Counted from the first letter of the stretch, positions 1 to 7,148 are shown. The stretch is DNA of 9,294 nt from Syntrophaceae bacterium (GCA_012962595.1 DTXE01000318.1:1-9294), one strand, 5' to 3'. The notes: a model not told the origin generated them from the letters alone. Made by a program: numbers and translations.

Positions 1-1673
1 GACATAGGTTGATTGGGACCAGTAGGATTGATTTCAAAGGAGGCCTTTCCATCAAGCCAGTTATAGGCCCCACACATCCCTGTTCTCTCAGGTGTAATCA
101 CACATACATGGTTAGGCGCAAAGGATTGGCACAAGGTGCAGGAATAGTATATCTCTTCGGCTTCATCAGTCATTCCTTCAATTCTGGCATCTCTGGTGCG
201 ATAGGTAGCCTTGGCCTGCTCTAAAATCTCCTTAACCTTTTCTTCCTCAGTATAGATCCTCACTTGGACTTTATCAAAGATTGCCCCAAAATCCTGGTGG
301 TATTTGGCATGGATAATTTTGCCCAGATCTTTGAGTGTAAATCCTTTCTCTTTGGCCGCCTTACCCACTCTGAGCCACATAATATTCCTTTGTCCAATAT
401 GCATAACTCCCTGGGCGTAGTTAATGAGATGATGAATCTGGCGTTCCAAAATAGGTTCAAAATCCTCTTGCATCTGCCTCCCTGCCACCTCCACTATCAA
501 GGCCAGAGGCAATCTAGAACCAGGCTCCACATCAGTAATGTCTGGGCCAAATAGCTCTACCTTTCCATCCTCCACATCCTCCATGGGTTTCATAGTTGTC
601 CATTCTACAGCCAGACTTTTACCTCCACCGCACTCCAGGTAGACCTCCTCCTTCCTTACCCTCTCTCCTTCAAATGCCGGGCCATAGGCTACTGGAATAG
701 GTACCTTTGCTACGGTAACCTTCAGCCCCCTTACCTCGATAGCCCTGCTCACGATCTGGTCATGAGGAACATTGCTCACCACATGCTCATAGGTGCAGAT
801 TCCTGTAGGTAAGATCTGGGGAATAGGTGTATCAGCAATGGTGGGAAATCCCCAGTTAATAGCCCCTGCGGCATTGGCATACCATTCATCTGTGACAGGG
901 CCTAAGGGCATGGCAAAGGCAAATGTTCTATCCTTGTTATAAAGGAGATTTTTTTTGAAATCTCCAGGTTTGACACCTCCAAAGGCCATGGCCACCCTAG
1001 TAGCAAACCCGATGGCAAAAACCGTTGCGGTATAATCTGGCCCAAAAGATACCAAACGGGTAGGCCAACCAATCTGTACCCCGGCCTTCACCAACTGTTC
1101 TGACATCCTATTACCATCATTCTCAGCACACATAAAGACATACAGGTTCTTTTCTTGAAGTTCCCTCGCTATCTGAACAGCAATCTCTTCATCTGGAGGA
1201 GCCCCTAAGATAGCAGCAAAACCGGGGGCACTCCCATCAACAAATTCGATTCCCCTTTTGCGAAATATGACGTCATCGGCAGCCCCTAACCAGATATTTC
1301 CGTCTAAGGGATCCTCCTGTTTGGTATAAAAGTCAGGGTACTCCAGATATCTGATAGCTTCTATTATTTCCTCAGCAAAGAAGGTAGCCATGCCTGCTTC
1401 CAATGCTGGAGCCAAATAGGGCAGCCACACATTTTCACTGACAGGTGGTGGAAGAAGAGACCTACACTTATCCAAAATCTGCCTCATATCCTTAAGCGTC
1501 TTAACGGGAATACCCAGGATTCCATATATAATAGGTAGATAATAGGCGGTATTGGGGAACCCTACTTCCTGATCTGGCCCCCACTTATCCAGTGCTTCCT
1601 GGTACTTCTTCTCTGCGGCATTTACAATTTTATGAGCACCTCTTATAGCTGCAGAGCAGATTATTTTGGACAT
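1..1673 (-). CDS. acsB: Acetyl-CoA synthase beta subunit AcsB (3' end beyond window)
   Basis: This enzyme condenses CO, a corrinoid-bound methyl group and CoA to acetyl-CoA at the Ni-containing A-cluster, and works in the cytoplasm with the CO dehydrogenase AcsA. An open frame of 557 codons runs without a stop to the window edge. The A-cluster cysteines are visible at residues 512, 515, 524 and 534 in the motif CTLCQSFAPNHVC followed by RTGMCGAYNWLDG. Their spacing of 3, 9 and 10 equals that of the Moorella enzyme (506, 509, 518, 528), shifted by six, and Phe518 matches its Phe512. The CGC motif that completes the nickel site should lie about 70 residues further on, outside the window. The N-terminal half, absent from archaeal CdhC, is present, so this is the bacterial form of roughly 730 residues. 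The ATG start has a strong AGGAGGGG site and lies 20 bases after acsD. Confidence 0.97.
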   Translation of the reverse strand, partial: MSKIICSAAIRGAHKIVNAAEKKYQEALDKWGPDQEVGFPNTAYYLPIIYGILGIPVKTLKDMRQILDKCRSLLPPPVSENVWLPYLAPALEAGMATFFAEEIIEAIRYLEYPDFYTKQEDPLDGNIWLGAADDVIFRKRGIEFVDGSAPGFAAILGAPPDEEIAVQIARELQEKNLYVFMCAENDGNRMSEQLVKAGVQIGWPTRLVSFGPDYTATVFAIGFATRVAMAFGGVKPGDFKKNLLYNKDRTFAFAMPLGPVTDEWYANAAGAINWGFPTIADTPIPQILPTGICTYEHVVSNVPHDQIVSRAIEVRGLKVTVAKVPIPVAYGPAFEGERVRKEEVYLECGGGKSLAVEWTTMKPMEDVEDGKVELFGPDITDVEPGSRLPLALIVEVAGRQMQEDFEPILERQIHHLINYAQGVMHIGQRNIMWLRVGKAAKEKGFTLKDLGKIIHAKYHQDFGAIFDKVQVRIYTEEEKVKEILEQAKATYRTRDARIEGMTDEAEEIYYSCTLCQSFAPNHVCVITPERTGMCGAYNWLDGKASFEINPTGPNQPM

Positions 1674-1677
1674 CCTT

Positions 1678-1685
1678 CCCCTCCT
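1678..1685 (-). promoter_or_regulatory. Ribosome binding site of acsB
   Basis: On the minus strand AGGAGGGG sits four bases before the ATG at 1673 (six if counted from AGGAGG). It fixes the acsB start within the 20-base gap after acsD. Confidence 0.8.
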
Positions 1686-1693
1686 ATCATTTC

Positions 1694-2638
1694 CTACTTT
1701 AATAAATCCTCTATCATCCCTTTGGTAAGGTTTATGGCCTCAGGGTGTCTCATAATCAAGATATCAGCGCCGGCTAAAAGTAGTGCTACAGCAGTAATAG
1801 TCTCCATAAGAATTCCCCTTTTTTGAGGCTGGCCCAATTTAGGATCATCTTCCTCTCTTATCCTTACTTCCTTGGCTTTCCATACCTCCTTGGCCAAATT
1901 ACATATCATAGGAAACTGTAACCTCTCATCCTCTTGGGTCAATGCCGCCGTGCGGATACGTTCCATGACCGAGTAGGTATATTCCAGGCCATAGCCCAAC
2001 CCCCCGGTGGTGGGGTCAATCAAAATCTGCCTATCGGGAACGCCTAAATTCCCCAAGAGCACATTGAGTTGCTTGGCCAAGTTAACATCTATGGGAGTAG
2101 AGGCAATGACTGTATGATTGTAGGCAATGGCCACTGCCCCGATCTGCTTGTAGTTACCCTCTTGCACTGGCCCCATAATAAGGTTACGACCACTACACTC
2201 CTCAGCTACTCTCCGTAAGACTTCAATATCCTTCTCCACATTAGCACATCCCCACACAATGAGAGGTACATCCACTGCTTCAGCCACCTTCTTGACCACC
2301 TGTGCCGCTTCATCAGCTGGCCGATTCTGGGCATTAGGATCGATACTTGCCAATTGTAAGGCTATCATCTCAGTCCCATAAACTCCTATACACTTCTTTG
2401 CCCAGGCAACTGGGTCATCAATCACATCCTTAAAGGGCTCTAAGGCGGCCTCTGGCCATTCTTCGGGTTTGGAATCATAAACTTCCATGGCGATTACCGG
2501 TTTGTGAGGCATCTTCCCCTCAAATGTGTGAAAAGGATAAGACGTCTCTCCACCCACTGTAATGGCCTCATTATCTCTCCCTAATTTGATTTCTTTTATC
2601 CTTCCGGTATAAGAGATTTTTGGTATGTCAAGAGCCAA
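1694..2638 (-). CDS. acsD: Corrinoid iron-sulfur protein small subunit AcsD
   Basis: AcsD is the small (delta) subunit of the corrinoid/iron-sulfur protein. Its TIM barrel pairs with AcsC to hold the cobamide that takes the methyl group from methyl-H4folate (through AcsE) and passes it to AcsB. The 314-residue product has the usual bacterial length, shorter than archaeal CdhD. Family-typical stretches include the N-terminal IPKISYTGRIKE, FEGKMPHKPVIAMEVYD, PLIVWGCANVEKD and LIDPTTGGLGYGLEYTYS, plus a C-terminal ALLLAGADILIMRHP. The start is TTG at 2638: an AAAGGAGG site lies 11 bases upstream, no in-frame ATG fits, and the preceding HEPN gene stops at 2640, one base away, so the two are probably translationally coupled. 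It is followed directly by acsB, but its partner acsC is not on either side in this window. Confidence 0.95.
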   Translation of the reverse strand: MALDIPKISYTGRIKEIKLGRDNEAITVGGETSYPFHTFEGKMPHKPVIAMEVYDSKPEEWPEAALEPFKDVIDDPVAWAKKCIGVYGTEMIALQLASIDPNAQNRPADEAAQVVKKVAEAVDVPLIVWGCANVEKDIEVLRRVAEECSGRNLIMGPVQEGNYKQIGAVAIAYNHTVIASTPIDVNLAKQLNVLLGNLGVPDRQILIDPTTGGLGYGLEYTYSVMERIRTAALTQEDERLQFPMICNLAKEVWKAKEVRIREEDDPKLGQPQKRGILMETITAVALLLAGADILIMRHPEAINLTKGMIEDLLK

Positions 2639-2639
2639 T

Positions 2640-3125
2640 CTATATACCGCCTCCTTTCTCTATAGTGCCTTGCATTTCTTCTATCTTTTTTAAGAATTTT
2701 TGAACTATTTTAAATGACCTTCTGGCCGATTCAAGAAGCTTTATAGCCACATCTTTAGTAGCAAGCCTAGCGGCAGGGACCAAACCTTCGTCCATCTCTC
2801 TCCCATATACTGACCACATATGCCAGGGAGCAACCTCTTCAGCATCCTCGGCAATCTGGTAAAGGCCATTTATAATCTGTACACCTAGAGACCTAGATAT
2901 ATCTAACTTCCTCCCATCAAGAACCGAAAGCAACTGTGATTTAGGGTTGTGAGTCCAGTGAGGCTCTGTAAAGTAAGAAATTACTGCCTTAGCCGAGAGT
3001 TCCACACATAGCTGAGCATTCTGGACAGCTACTCTATAATCCCCTATTTCCAAATTACGTTCAGCACTCTCTAAACAGACCCGGGCATCCTCAAGCCTTC
3101 TCTTTACCTCCACAATATTGGTCAT
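2640..3125 (-). CDS. HEPN domain protein paired with an MNT nucleotidyltransferase
   Basis: This is a small (161 residue) all-helical HEPN-family protein. The N-terminal part carries the family signature: a helix with regularly spaced Ala/Leu (LESAERNLEIGDY) leading to AVQNAQLCVELSAKAVISYF around residues 32-51, followed by a His-containing loop (EPHWTHNPKSQLLSVL), and a last helix rich in Ala, Arg and Lys. HEPN proteins encoded beside MNT enzymes are often RNase toxins (HepT) or substrates and partners of the nucleotidyltransferase. However, I see no arginine followed 4-6 residues later by histidine, the catalytic RX4-6H motif, so RNase activity is doubtful here. The start ATG overlaps the MNT stop codon as ATGA. 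The gene ends one base before acsD. The role in the cell is not known; binding to the MNT protein is inferred from the pairing. Confidence 0.82.
   Translation of the reverse strand: MTNIVEVKRRLEDARVCLESAERNLEIGDYRVAVQNAQLCVELSAKAVISYFTEPHWTHNPKSQLLSVLDGRKLDISRSLGVQIINGLYQIAEDAEEVAPWHMWSVYGREMDEGLVPAARLATKDVAIKLLESARRSFKIVQKFLKKIEEMQGTIEKGGGI
2650..2657 (-). promoter_or_regulatory. Ribosome binding site supporting a TTG start for acsD
   Basis: AAAGGAGG on the minus strand lies inside the last codons of the HEPN gene, 11 bases before the TTG at 2638. It is the only strong site near the start of the conserved AcsD N-terminus, so it supports TTG initiation. Confidence 0.7.
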
Positions 3126-3586
3126 TCAACCTTTACCTCTACCACATCACCTACATTAATGTGTGGAATTGTCCAGACCATGTGTTTACCAATCTTCTCT
3201 TGCACCAATCCTGCCTTATGAGCCGCTTGAATAATTTTAAGGAATAGTTCTTTTACACCTCCTTGGTCAAAGAGTAAAATTCCCTCTGAAGCTATACGTA
3301 AAATGTACCAGTGGGAAATTTCTTTTAAGCTCTTTACACTATAAACAATTACGGTTACATCCCTCCCTAAAGGACTTAATATCCTGCTGATAGTTCGATA
3401 CCAAAAAATATCAGTATCAACCTTTTTATCTTTAACAACAACAAAGATATCTATGTCGCTATGCTCATTAAAATCTCTTCTGCGAGCAAGTGAGCCAAAC
3501 ACACCTATAGCTTCAGCCCTTTTAAGGCTATCGCCCAAAGATAAAATAAGTTTCTTTACCTCTTCCATGAAGTTATGGGCTTCCAT
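3122..3586 (-). CDS. MNT-type (minimal) nucleotidyltransferase
   Basis: This 154-residue protein of the polymerase-beta superfamily has the nucleotidyltransferase active site: Gly31-Ser32 in GVFGSLARRR, then Asp44 and Asp46 in HSDIDIFVVV, and a likely third metal ligand at Asp76 in GRDVTVIVY. MNT proteins paired with HEPN proteins can add AMP to their partner and neutralise it (the MntA-HepT type), but the substrate here is unproven. Residues from about 110 on form a tail ending in IPHINVGDVVEVKVE, beyond the minimal catalytic fold; its role is unknown. The ATG at 3586 has only a weak upstream GAG, and a second ATG at codon 7 is possible. GC content by hand count over 3181-3540 is about 38%, lower than sampled lines of metF2 (47%) and acsD (50%), which weakly suggests separate acquisition. 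It overlaps the HEPN gene by four bases. Confidence 0.85.
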   Translation of the reverse strand: MEAHNFMEEVKKLILSLGDSLKRAEAIGVFGSLARRRDFNEHSDIDIFVVVKDKKVDTDIFWYRTISRILSPLGRDVTVIVYSVKSLKEISHWYILRIASEGILLFDQGGVKELFLKIIQAAHKAGLVQEKIGKHMVWTIPHINVGDVVEVKVE

Positions 3587-3641
3587 ATGTTCTCAACATC
3601 TATTTTCTAAATAACTGACAACTTATCATTAATAATTGGTT

Positions 3642-4517
3642 CTATAAGCCTGCCTCTTCCAATACTGCAGGAACCCTTTTTTCCCAACCGATAGCCATAA
3701 TATGAACGCCCTGACACAGATCCTTCAATCCTTTAACAAGCCCGGCCGCTATTTGGATACTGGTTTTGACCTTATCCTTGGTTTCTTCCATTTTCTTGAT
3801 TAAGGGTTCGGGCACAAACACCCCGGCCACGTTTTTATTCATGAACCTAGCCATACCTGCTGACTTTAATAGGATAATCCCAGCCAGCACTGGAACTCTG
3901 AAGCCTTCCACACGCCTCATGAATTTTTTAAAAACGTCTAAGTCATACACACCCTGTGTTTGGAAGAACCTTGCCCCCTCCATTATCTTCTTCTCCATTT
4001 TAATAATCTGCATCTCAAATGCAGCCTCAGAGTCAGCACCAGGATTCACTACCGCTCCCGGAAAAAAGTCTGTAGATCCCTTAAGCTGATTTCCCATCAT
4101 ATCCAAGCCTTCATTAAGCCTCCTTATTACCCTTAATAGGCTTACAGAATCCAGATCAAACACAGGCATTGCCTGAGGATGATCCCCCAATGTAGGATGA
4201 TCCCCTGTAAGGGCTAACACATTCCTAATACCTAGAACCCAAGCACTAAGCAGATCAGATTGTAGGGCTAATCTGTTTCTATCCCTACAGGTAAGCTGGA
4301 AAATTGGTTCAAGACCATGATCTATCAGAAGATGACAGACCGCCATAGAGCCCAACCGCATAACGGAACTTTGAAGATCGGTCACATTAATAGCATCCAC
4401 CCTTCCTTTAAGAATCTGGGCATTTTCTAATATACCCTCTACCTCCGTGCCCTTAACCGGCCCTATTTCGGCAGTTACCACGAATTTTCCAGAATCTAAT
4501 GCCTCTCTAAATCCCAT
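3642..4517 (-). CDS. metF: Methylenetetrahydrofolate reductase, catalytic subunit (second copy)
   Basis: MetF reduces 5,10-methylene-H4folate to 5-methyl-H4folate on FMN/FAD, the last folate step of the methyl branch of the Wood-Ljungdahl pathway. The 291-residue protein is one TIM barrel. It shows the catalytic Glu17 (VTAEIGP), NVTD at 44-47, the flavin-side RDRNR from 78, Asp106 (LTGDHP, equivalent to E. coli Asp120) and Gln188 (FFQTQGVYD, equivalent to E. coli Gln183), so it looks active. It follows metV2 by 11 bases and has no good Shine-Dalgarno sequence, so translation is probably coupled to metV2. Compared with MetF1 it is shorter at both ends and differs at many positions, for example NVTDLQ against NVTDNQ and VVNPGADSE against AANPFADP. 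This indicates an old paralogue or a separately acquired copy. Confidence 0.92.
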   Translation of the reverse strand: MGFREALDSGKFVVTAEIGPVKGTEVEGILENAQILKGRVDAINVTDLQSSVMRLGSMAVCHLLIDHGLEPIFQLTCRDRNRLALQSDLLSAWVLGIRNVLALTGDHPTLGDHPQAMPVFDLDSVSLLRVIRRLNEGLDMMGNQLKGSTDFFPGAVVNPGADSEAAFEMQIIKMEKKIMEGARFFQTQGVYDLDVFKKFMRRVEGFRVPVLAGIILLKSAGMARFMNKNVAGVFVPEPLIKKMEETKDKVKTSIQIAAGLVKGLKDLCQGVHIMAIGWEKRVPAVLEEAGL

Positions 4518-4528
4518 TGTAGTTCGTT

Positions 4529-5164
4529 TTATGTTATAAGCCGCCTAGGCCCCTGCATTTTGCGATAATCCTTCGACTCTAAAAAGGACTTAAGTACTCC
4601 CAAGCGGTCCAATTTCTTCATGCGGTCATAAATGAGCATCCATCCACAATCCATCTCTTTTGAGACTTCACATTTCCCATTGGAGGTTCCTCCGCAAGGA
4701 CCATTCAATAATCCTTTACTACAAGCAGTTAAGGGACAGATGCCTCCGGTAAATTCCAAAACACAATCCCCACATGTACCACATCGATGTTCTCTCTTGC
4801 CTCGCTCCATTGACTCCCTATCAGGCATGCTGTTGCAAGCAGGATGGACTACTTTGTCGGTTACCTCTGCTAGTGATTGAACTCCCAAACCACAGGCCAT
4901 GACCAAAATAGACGAAGTATTCACCAAATCCTTATTCAGCTCTGAAAGTATAGACTTTGCCTTTACACAAAGAAGACCTCTTATGGTGGAACCAGTAATA
5001 TCTATGCCTCTCCCCTCAAGTTTTTTCTTCATCTCAGTAACATCTGCTTCACCGCCAGCCTGGTTGGCTTTAGCGCAGCCTTTGCATCTTAAAATAAATA
5101 CCTTCTCATCATGAACCAAATATCCCAAAATCTCCTCAAAGGGTTTTTGTTCAAATACAATCAA
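4529..5164 (-). CDS. metV: MetV-type zinc/iron-sulfur subunit of methylenetetrahydrofolate reductase (second copy)
   Basis: MetV is the small partner of MetF in acetogen-type reductases and links it to electron-donating modules such as RnfC2 or HdrABC-MvhD, none of which is visible here. The 211-residue protein has an N-terminal metal site with Cys27 and Cys30 (RCKGCAKANQAGG), further cysteines at 66 and 91 (MACGLGV), and a C-terminal PF12225-type cysteine block with Cys128, 131, 134, 143, 148, 157, 165 and 173, including NGPCGGTSNGKCEV. All eight C-terminal cysteines match MetV1. The third N-terminal cysteine of MetV1 (Cys34) is Asn34 here. The TTG start is backed by AGGAGG nine bases upstream and an in-frame TGA two codons earlier; the resulting MIVFEQKPFEEIL aligns with MetV1. 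A 57-base gap separates it from the kinase gene. Confidence 0.88.
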   Translation of the reverse strand: MIVFEQKPFEEILGYLVHDEKVFILRCKGCAKANQAGGEADVTEMKKKLEGRGIDITGSTIRGLLCVKAKSILSELNKDLVNTSSILVMACGLGVQSLAEVTDKVVHPACNSMPDRESMERGKREHRCGTCGDCVLEFTGGICPLTACSKGLLNGPCGGTSNGKCEVSKEMDCGWMLIYDRMKKLDRLGVLKSFLESKDYRKMQGPRRLIT

Positions 5165-5173
5165 TGCTCAATA

Positions 5174-5179
5174 CCTCCT
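5174..5179 (-). promoter_or_regulatory. Ribosome binding site supporting a TTG start for metV2
   Basis: AGGAGG on the minus strand is nine bases before the TTG at 5164. A TGA in the same frame lies just upstream of that TTG, so no longer form of the protein is possible. Confidence 0.75.
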
Positions 5180-5221
5180 GATGACCCAGGCATGTAGCCT
5201 TAGCATCTTAAGAGAAATCCT

Positions 5222-6670
5222 CTACCATATAGGAAGAGAAACCGTAACAGTGGTGCCTTTACCTACCTCACTTTCCACGCTCAAAGTACCCCGATGAGCA
5301 TCCACCACGCCTTTAACGATGGAAAGGCCCAATCCGGTGCCGGTAATATCTCGAGTCCGATCAGATTTCACTCGATAAAACTTATCGAAGATTCTAGTAA
5401 TATCCTTGTCCTCCATGCCTATCCCAGTATCTGATACCTTTATCTGGACACTCTCTCCTTCCCTCTTCATGGTTACACGAACCTGTCCACCTGAGGGTGT
5501 GTACTTGATGGCATTACTGATAAGATTTACGAACACAGCTTCCAAGCCGCTTCTGTTTCCATTAATGAAAGGAATGCCCTCCTCGGCCGATATTTGTAAA
5601 TCGACATTTTTATCCTCTGCCTGGGGGCGCATTAAATCGACAGTTCTTTGGAGTATCTCGGAGAGGCTCAAGAGTTCTCTCTGTTCGATGACCCTGCCTT
5701 CTTCAATTCTGCATACATTTAACAGGTCGTTCATCAGTGTAATCATGCATTTCACTTTTTCTTTGGCCTTTCGAAGCAAGTCTTTCTGTTTGTCATTTAA
5801 CTCTCCTACTATTCCATCCAAGACAACAGACAGTTGTAATAATGTGGAACTTAGGGGAGATTTCAATTCATGAGACACCATAGCCACAAAGTCAGATTTG
5901 ACCCTATCCATAGCACTTATATGAGCCACGTCGTGAAGCAATGTCACCGTACCAATGAGCGCACGGTTCTTATTTCTGACAGGATAAATATGAACCCTCA
6001 GTCTCACACCTCCCGCTTCTATTAGACATACCTCTTCAGGTATGGAGGAACGTGGGGGAACATCTTGCGTCAGCATCTTGGTTATCAGTTCAACCAAACT
6101 TTCATTTTTAATACAGTCTCGGATAGATCTGCCTACCATGGAGTCCTTCGCTACACCTACCATGGTTGCCGCTCTGGGATTATGGAGAATGACCTTACCT
6201 CGTTGATCGGTAACTAATATTCCATCGGCTATGCTATCAATTATAGTCTTAATACTTTCATTATCCCCTCGCTTCTGAAGTATTGCTTCACCCTGTTTTT
6301 TTAAGGCCTTAACTTGGCTCTGAAGAATTTTCTTTTCAACTGCCCTCTTTACCACCATGCGAACCTGATCTTCCGTAAAGGGCTTCGAGATATAATCATA
6401 GGCTCCCTCCCTCAGGGCAACCATGGCGGCTACTGTATCCCCTCCAGTAAGTACTATCACAACAATCTCCGGACGGGCCTGACGAAGGGTTCTTAAGACC
6501 TTCATCCCACTTAGCCCTGACATCTCCAAATCCAGTAGCATTATATCCACATGCCCTTTTTGGACAATAAGCAGTGCTTCTTCTCCATTTTCTGCAGTCC
6601 TTACCTTGTAGCCTTCGTCTGTCAATATTTGACTGCAGTCATAGAGAACTTTAGCAATCGGCATCCACAA
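5222..6670 (-). CDS. Receiver-PAS-histidine kinase, 5' end frameshifted
   Basis: This is a cytoplasmic sensor kinase with no membrane segment. Over the 482-residue frame, a receiver (about 7-115) has phosphoacceptor Asp47 (LLDLEMSG), Thr75 and Lys96 (YISKPF). Next come a short linker helix, a PAS domain (about 140-250), a HisKA domain with His267 (VSHELKSPL), and an HATPase domain with Asn386 (NLISNAIKYTP), Asp414 (DTGIGM) and GTGLGLSIVKG from 444. No DNA-binding domain is present. The frame begins at a TTG that gives an atypical N-terminus: the first receiver strand and its acidic pocket are missing. They are found in the neighbouring frame just upstream (PNILIVDADC) and are cut off by a TAA at 6653-6651. 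Dropping one base joins the two parts into a normal receiver, so the gene is either mutated or contains a sequence error. The likely partners are the two receiver proteins encoded just upstream. The signal sensed is unknown. Confidence 0.88.
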   Translation of the reverse strand: MWMPIAKVLYDCSQILTDEGYKVRTAENGEEALLIVQKGHVDIMLLDLEMSGLSGMKVLRTLRQARPEIVVIVLTGGDTVAAMVALREGAYDYISKPFTEDQVRMVVKRAVEKKILQSQVKALKKQGEAILQKRGDNESIKTIIDSIADGILVTDQRGKVILHNPRAATMVGVAKDSMVGRSIRDCIKNESLVELITKMLTQDVPPRSSIPEEVCLIEAGGVRLRVHIYPVRNKNRALIGTVTLLHDVAHISAMDRVKSDFVAMVSHELKSPLSSTLLQLSVVLDGIVGELNDKQKDLLRKAKEKVKCMITLMNDLLNVCRIEEGRVIEQRELLSLSEILQRTVDLMRPQAEDKNVDLQISAEEGIPFINGNRSGLEAVFVNLISNAIKYTPSGGQVRVTMKREGESVQIKVSDTGIGMEDKDITRIFDKFYRVKSDRTRDITGTGLGLSIVKGVVDAHRGTLSVESEVGKGTTVTVSLPIW

Positions 6671-6710
6671 TCAGGATATTTGGTTTCCTCAACACTACTC
6701 TCTCCGGCAT
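6651..6710 (-). other. Displaced 5' end of the kinase receiver (one-base frameshift)
   Basis: On the minus strand, starting at the ATG at 6710 that directly abuts the TAG stop of the second response regulator, or at the TTG at 6692 preceded by GGAGAG, the frame encodes RKPNILIVDADC and then hits TAA at 6653-6651. The kinase frame resumes with KVLYDCSQIL. Skipping the single T at 6653 gives a continuous, typical receiver start (ILIVDADCKVLYDCSQ). This is a real frameshift mutation, an assembly or sequencing error, or less likely recoding; the shift site TGC-T-AAA does not resemble the known prfB-type +1 site. Confidence 0.8.
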
Positions 6711-7127
6711 CTAAACTTTTTTACCAGCTCCTTTTTCTGCTGAGATTTTCAATAAATTTTCCACTCTGCTTACCAACTCTGATGGCTCTATCGGTTTATC
6801 AACATAATCGTCAGCCTCAGTCCTCATACCCATTTCCTTAGTGTATTCGGTGGCCTGAATGGCCCGCCCTACTGCAGTTAGCAATAGAATGGGAATATTA
6901 CAATACTTGGGATCCTCCTTCAATTTGGCACAAACCTGGTAACCATCCATCTTGGGCATCATGACATCCAAAATGATTAAATCTGGAGGCTCGGTTTTGG
7001 CCTTTTTTAGCCCCTCTATTCCATCATAAGCCACAATTACCTCATAAGCCTTATGTTCCAGAATAAGTTTGGTAGCCTCTACGAAATCTGGATCATCATC
7101 CACCATCAGGATTTTCTTAATGCCCAT
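6711..7127 (-). CDS. Receiver-only response regulator (second of a tandem pair)
   Basis: This single-domain CheY-like receiver of 138 residues has all phosphorylation residues: Asp10 and Asp11 (ILMVDDDP), phosphoacceptor Asp54 (LIILDVMMPKMDG), Thr84 and Lys111 (DYVDKPIEP). A short charged tail (KISAEKGAGKKV) follows and there is no output domain, so it must act by protein contact, as a phosphate carrier, or as a partner of the kinase encoded next. It shares with its neighbour a segment longer by about five residues between Thr84 and the DDY motif. The start is set at ATG 7127, preceded by GAGGTGG at a good distance; GTG codons at 7136 and 7133 are possible but fall in that binding site. It starts 21 bases after the first regulator ends, and its TAG stop touches the probable ATG of the kinase reading frame. 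Confidence 0.92.
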   Translation of the reverse strand: MGIKKILMVDDDPDFVEATKLILEHKAYEVIVAYDGIEGLKKAKTEPPDLIILDVMMPKMDGYQVCAKLKEDPKYCNIPILLLTAVGRAIQATEYTKEMGMRTEADDYVDKPIEPSELVSRVENLLKISAEKGAGKKV

Positions 7128-7132
7128 ATTCA

Positions 7133-7139
7133 CCACCTC
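7133..7139 (-). promoter_or_regulatory. Ribosome binding site of the second response regulator
   Basis: GAGGTGG on the minus strand is five bases before ATG 7127. It favours this ATG over the GTG codons at 7136 and 7133, which overlap the site. Confidence 0.6.
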
Positions 7140-7148
7140 TAAGATCCA

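Noticed and set aside
264..554. Plus-strand open frame of 96 codons opposite acsB
   Set aside because: It lies wholly within the well-conserved acsB coding region on the other strand, has no recognisable protein features, and is explained as a shadow frame.
3593..3621. Possible promoter with TTGTCA as -35 before the MNT gene
   Set aside because: The hexamer at 17-base spacing (TGTTGA) matches the -10 consensus poorly, so it cannot be called as a promoter.
5186..5202. Possible hairpin AGGC-TACAT-GCCT between the kinase and metV2
   Set aside because: The stem is only four base pairs and no T-run follows, so it is not supported as a terminator or attenuator.
5406..5873. Plus-strand open frame of 155 codons opposite the kinase
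   Set aside because: It covers the HisKA and HATPase coding region, whose minus-strand motifs are unmistakable. Its translation is Ser/Pro-rich and of no known family.
6640..6670. Programmed +1 frameshift in the kinase gene
   Set aside because: The TGC-TAA-A site lacks a slippery P-site codon like CUU in prfB and has no evident upstream Shine-Dalgarno stimulator. A mutation or sequence error is simpler.
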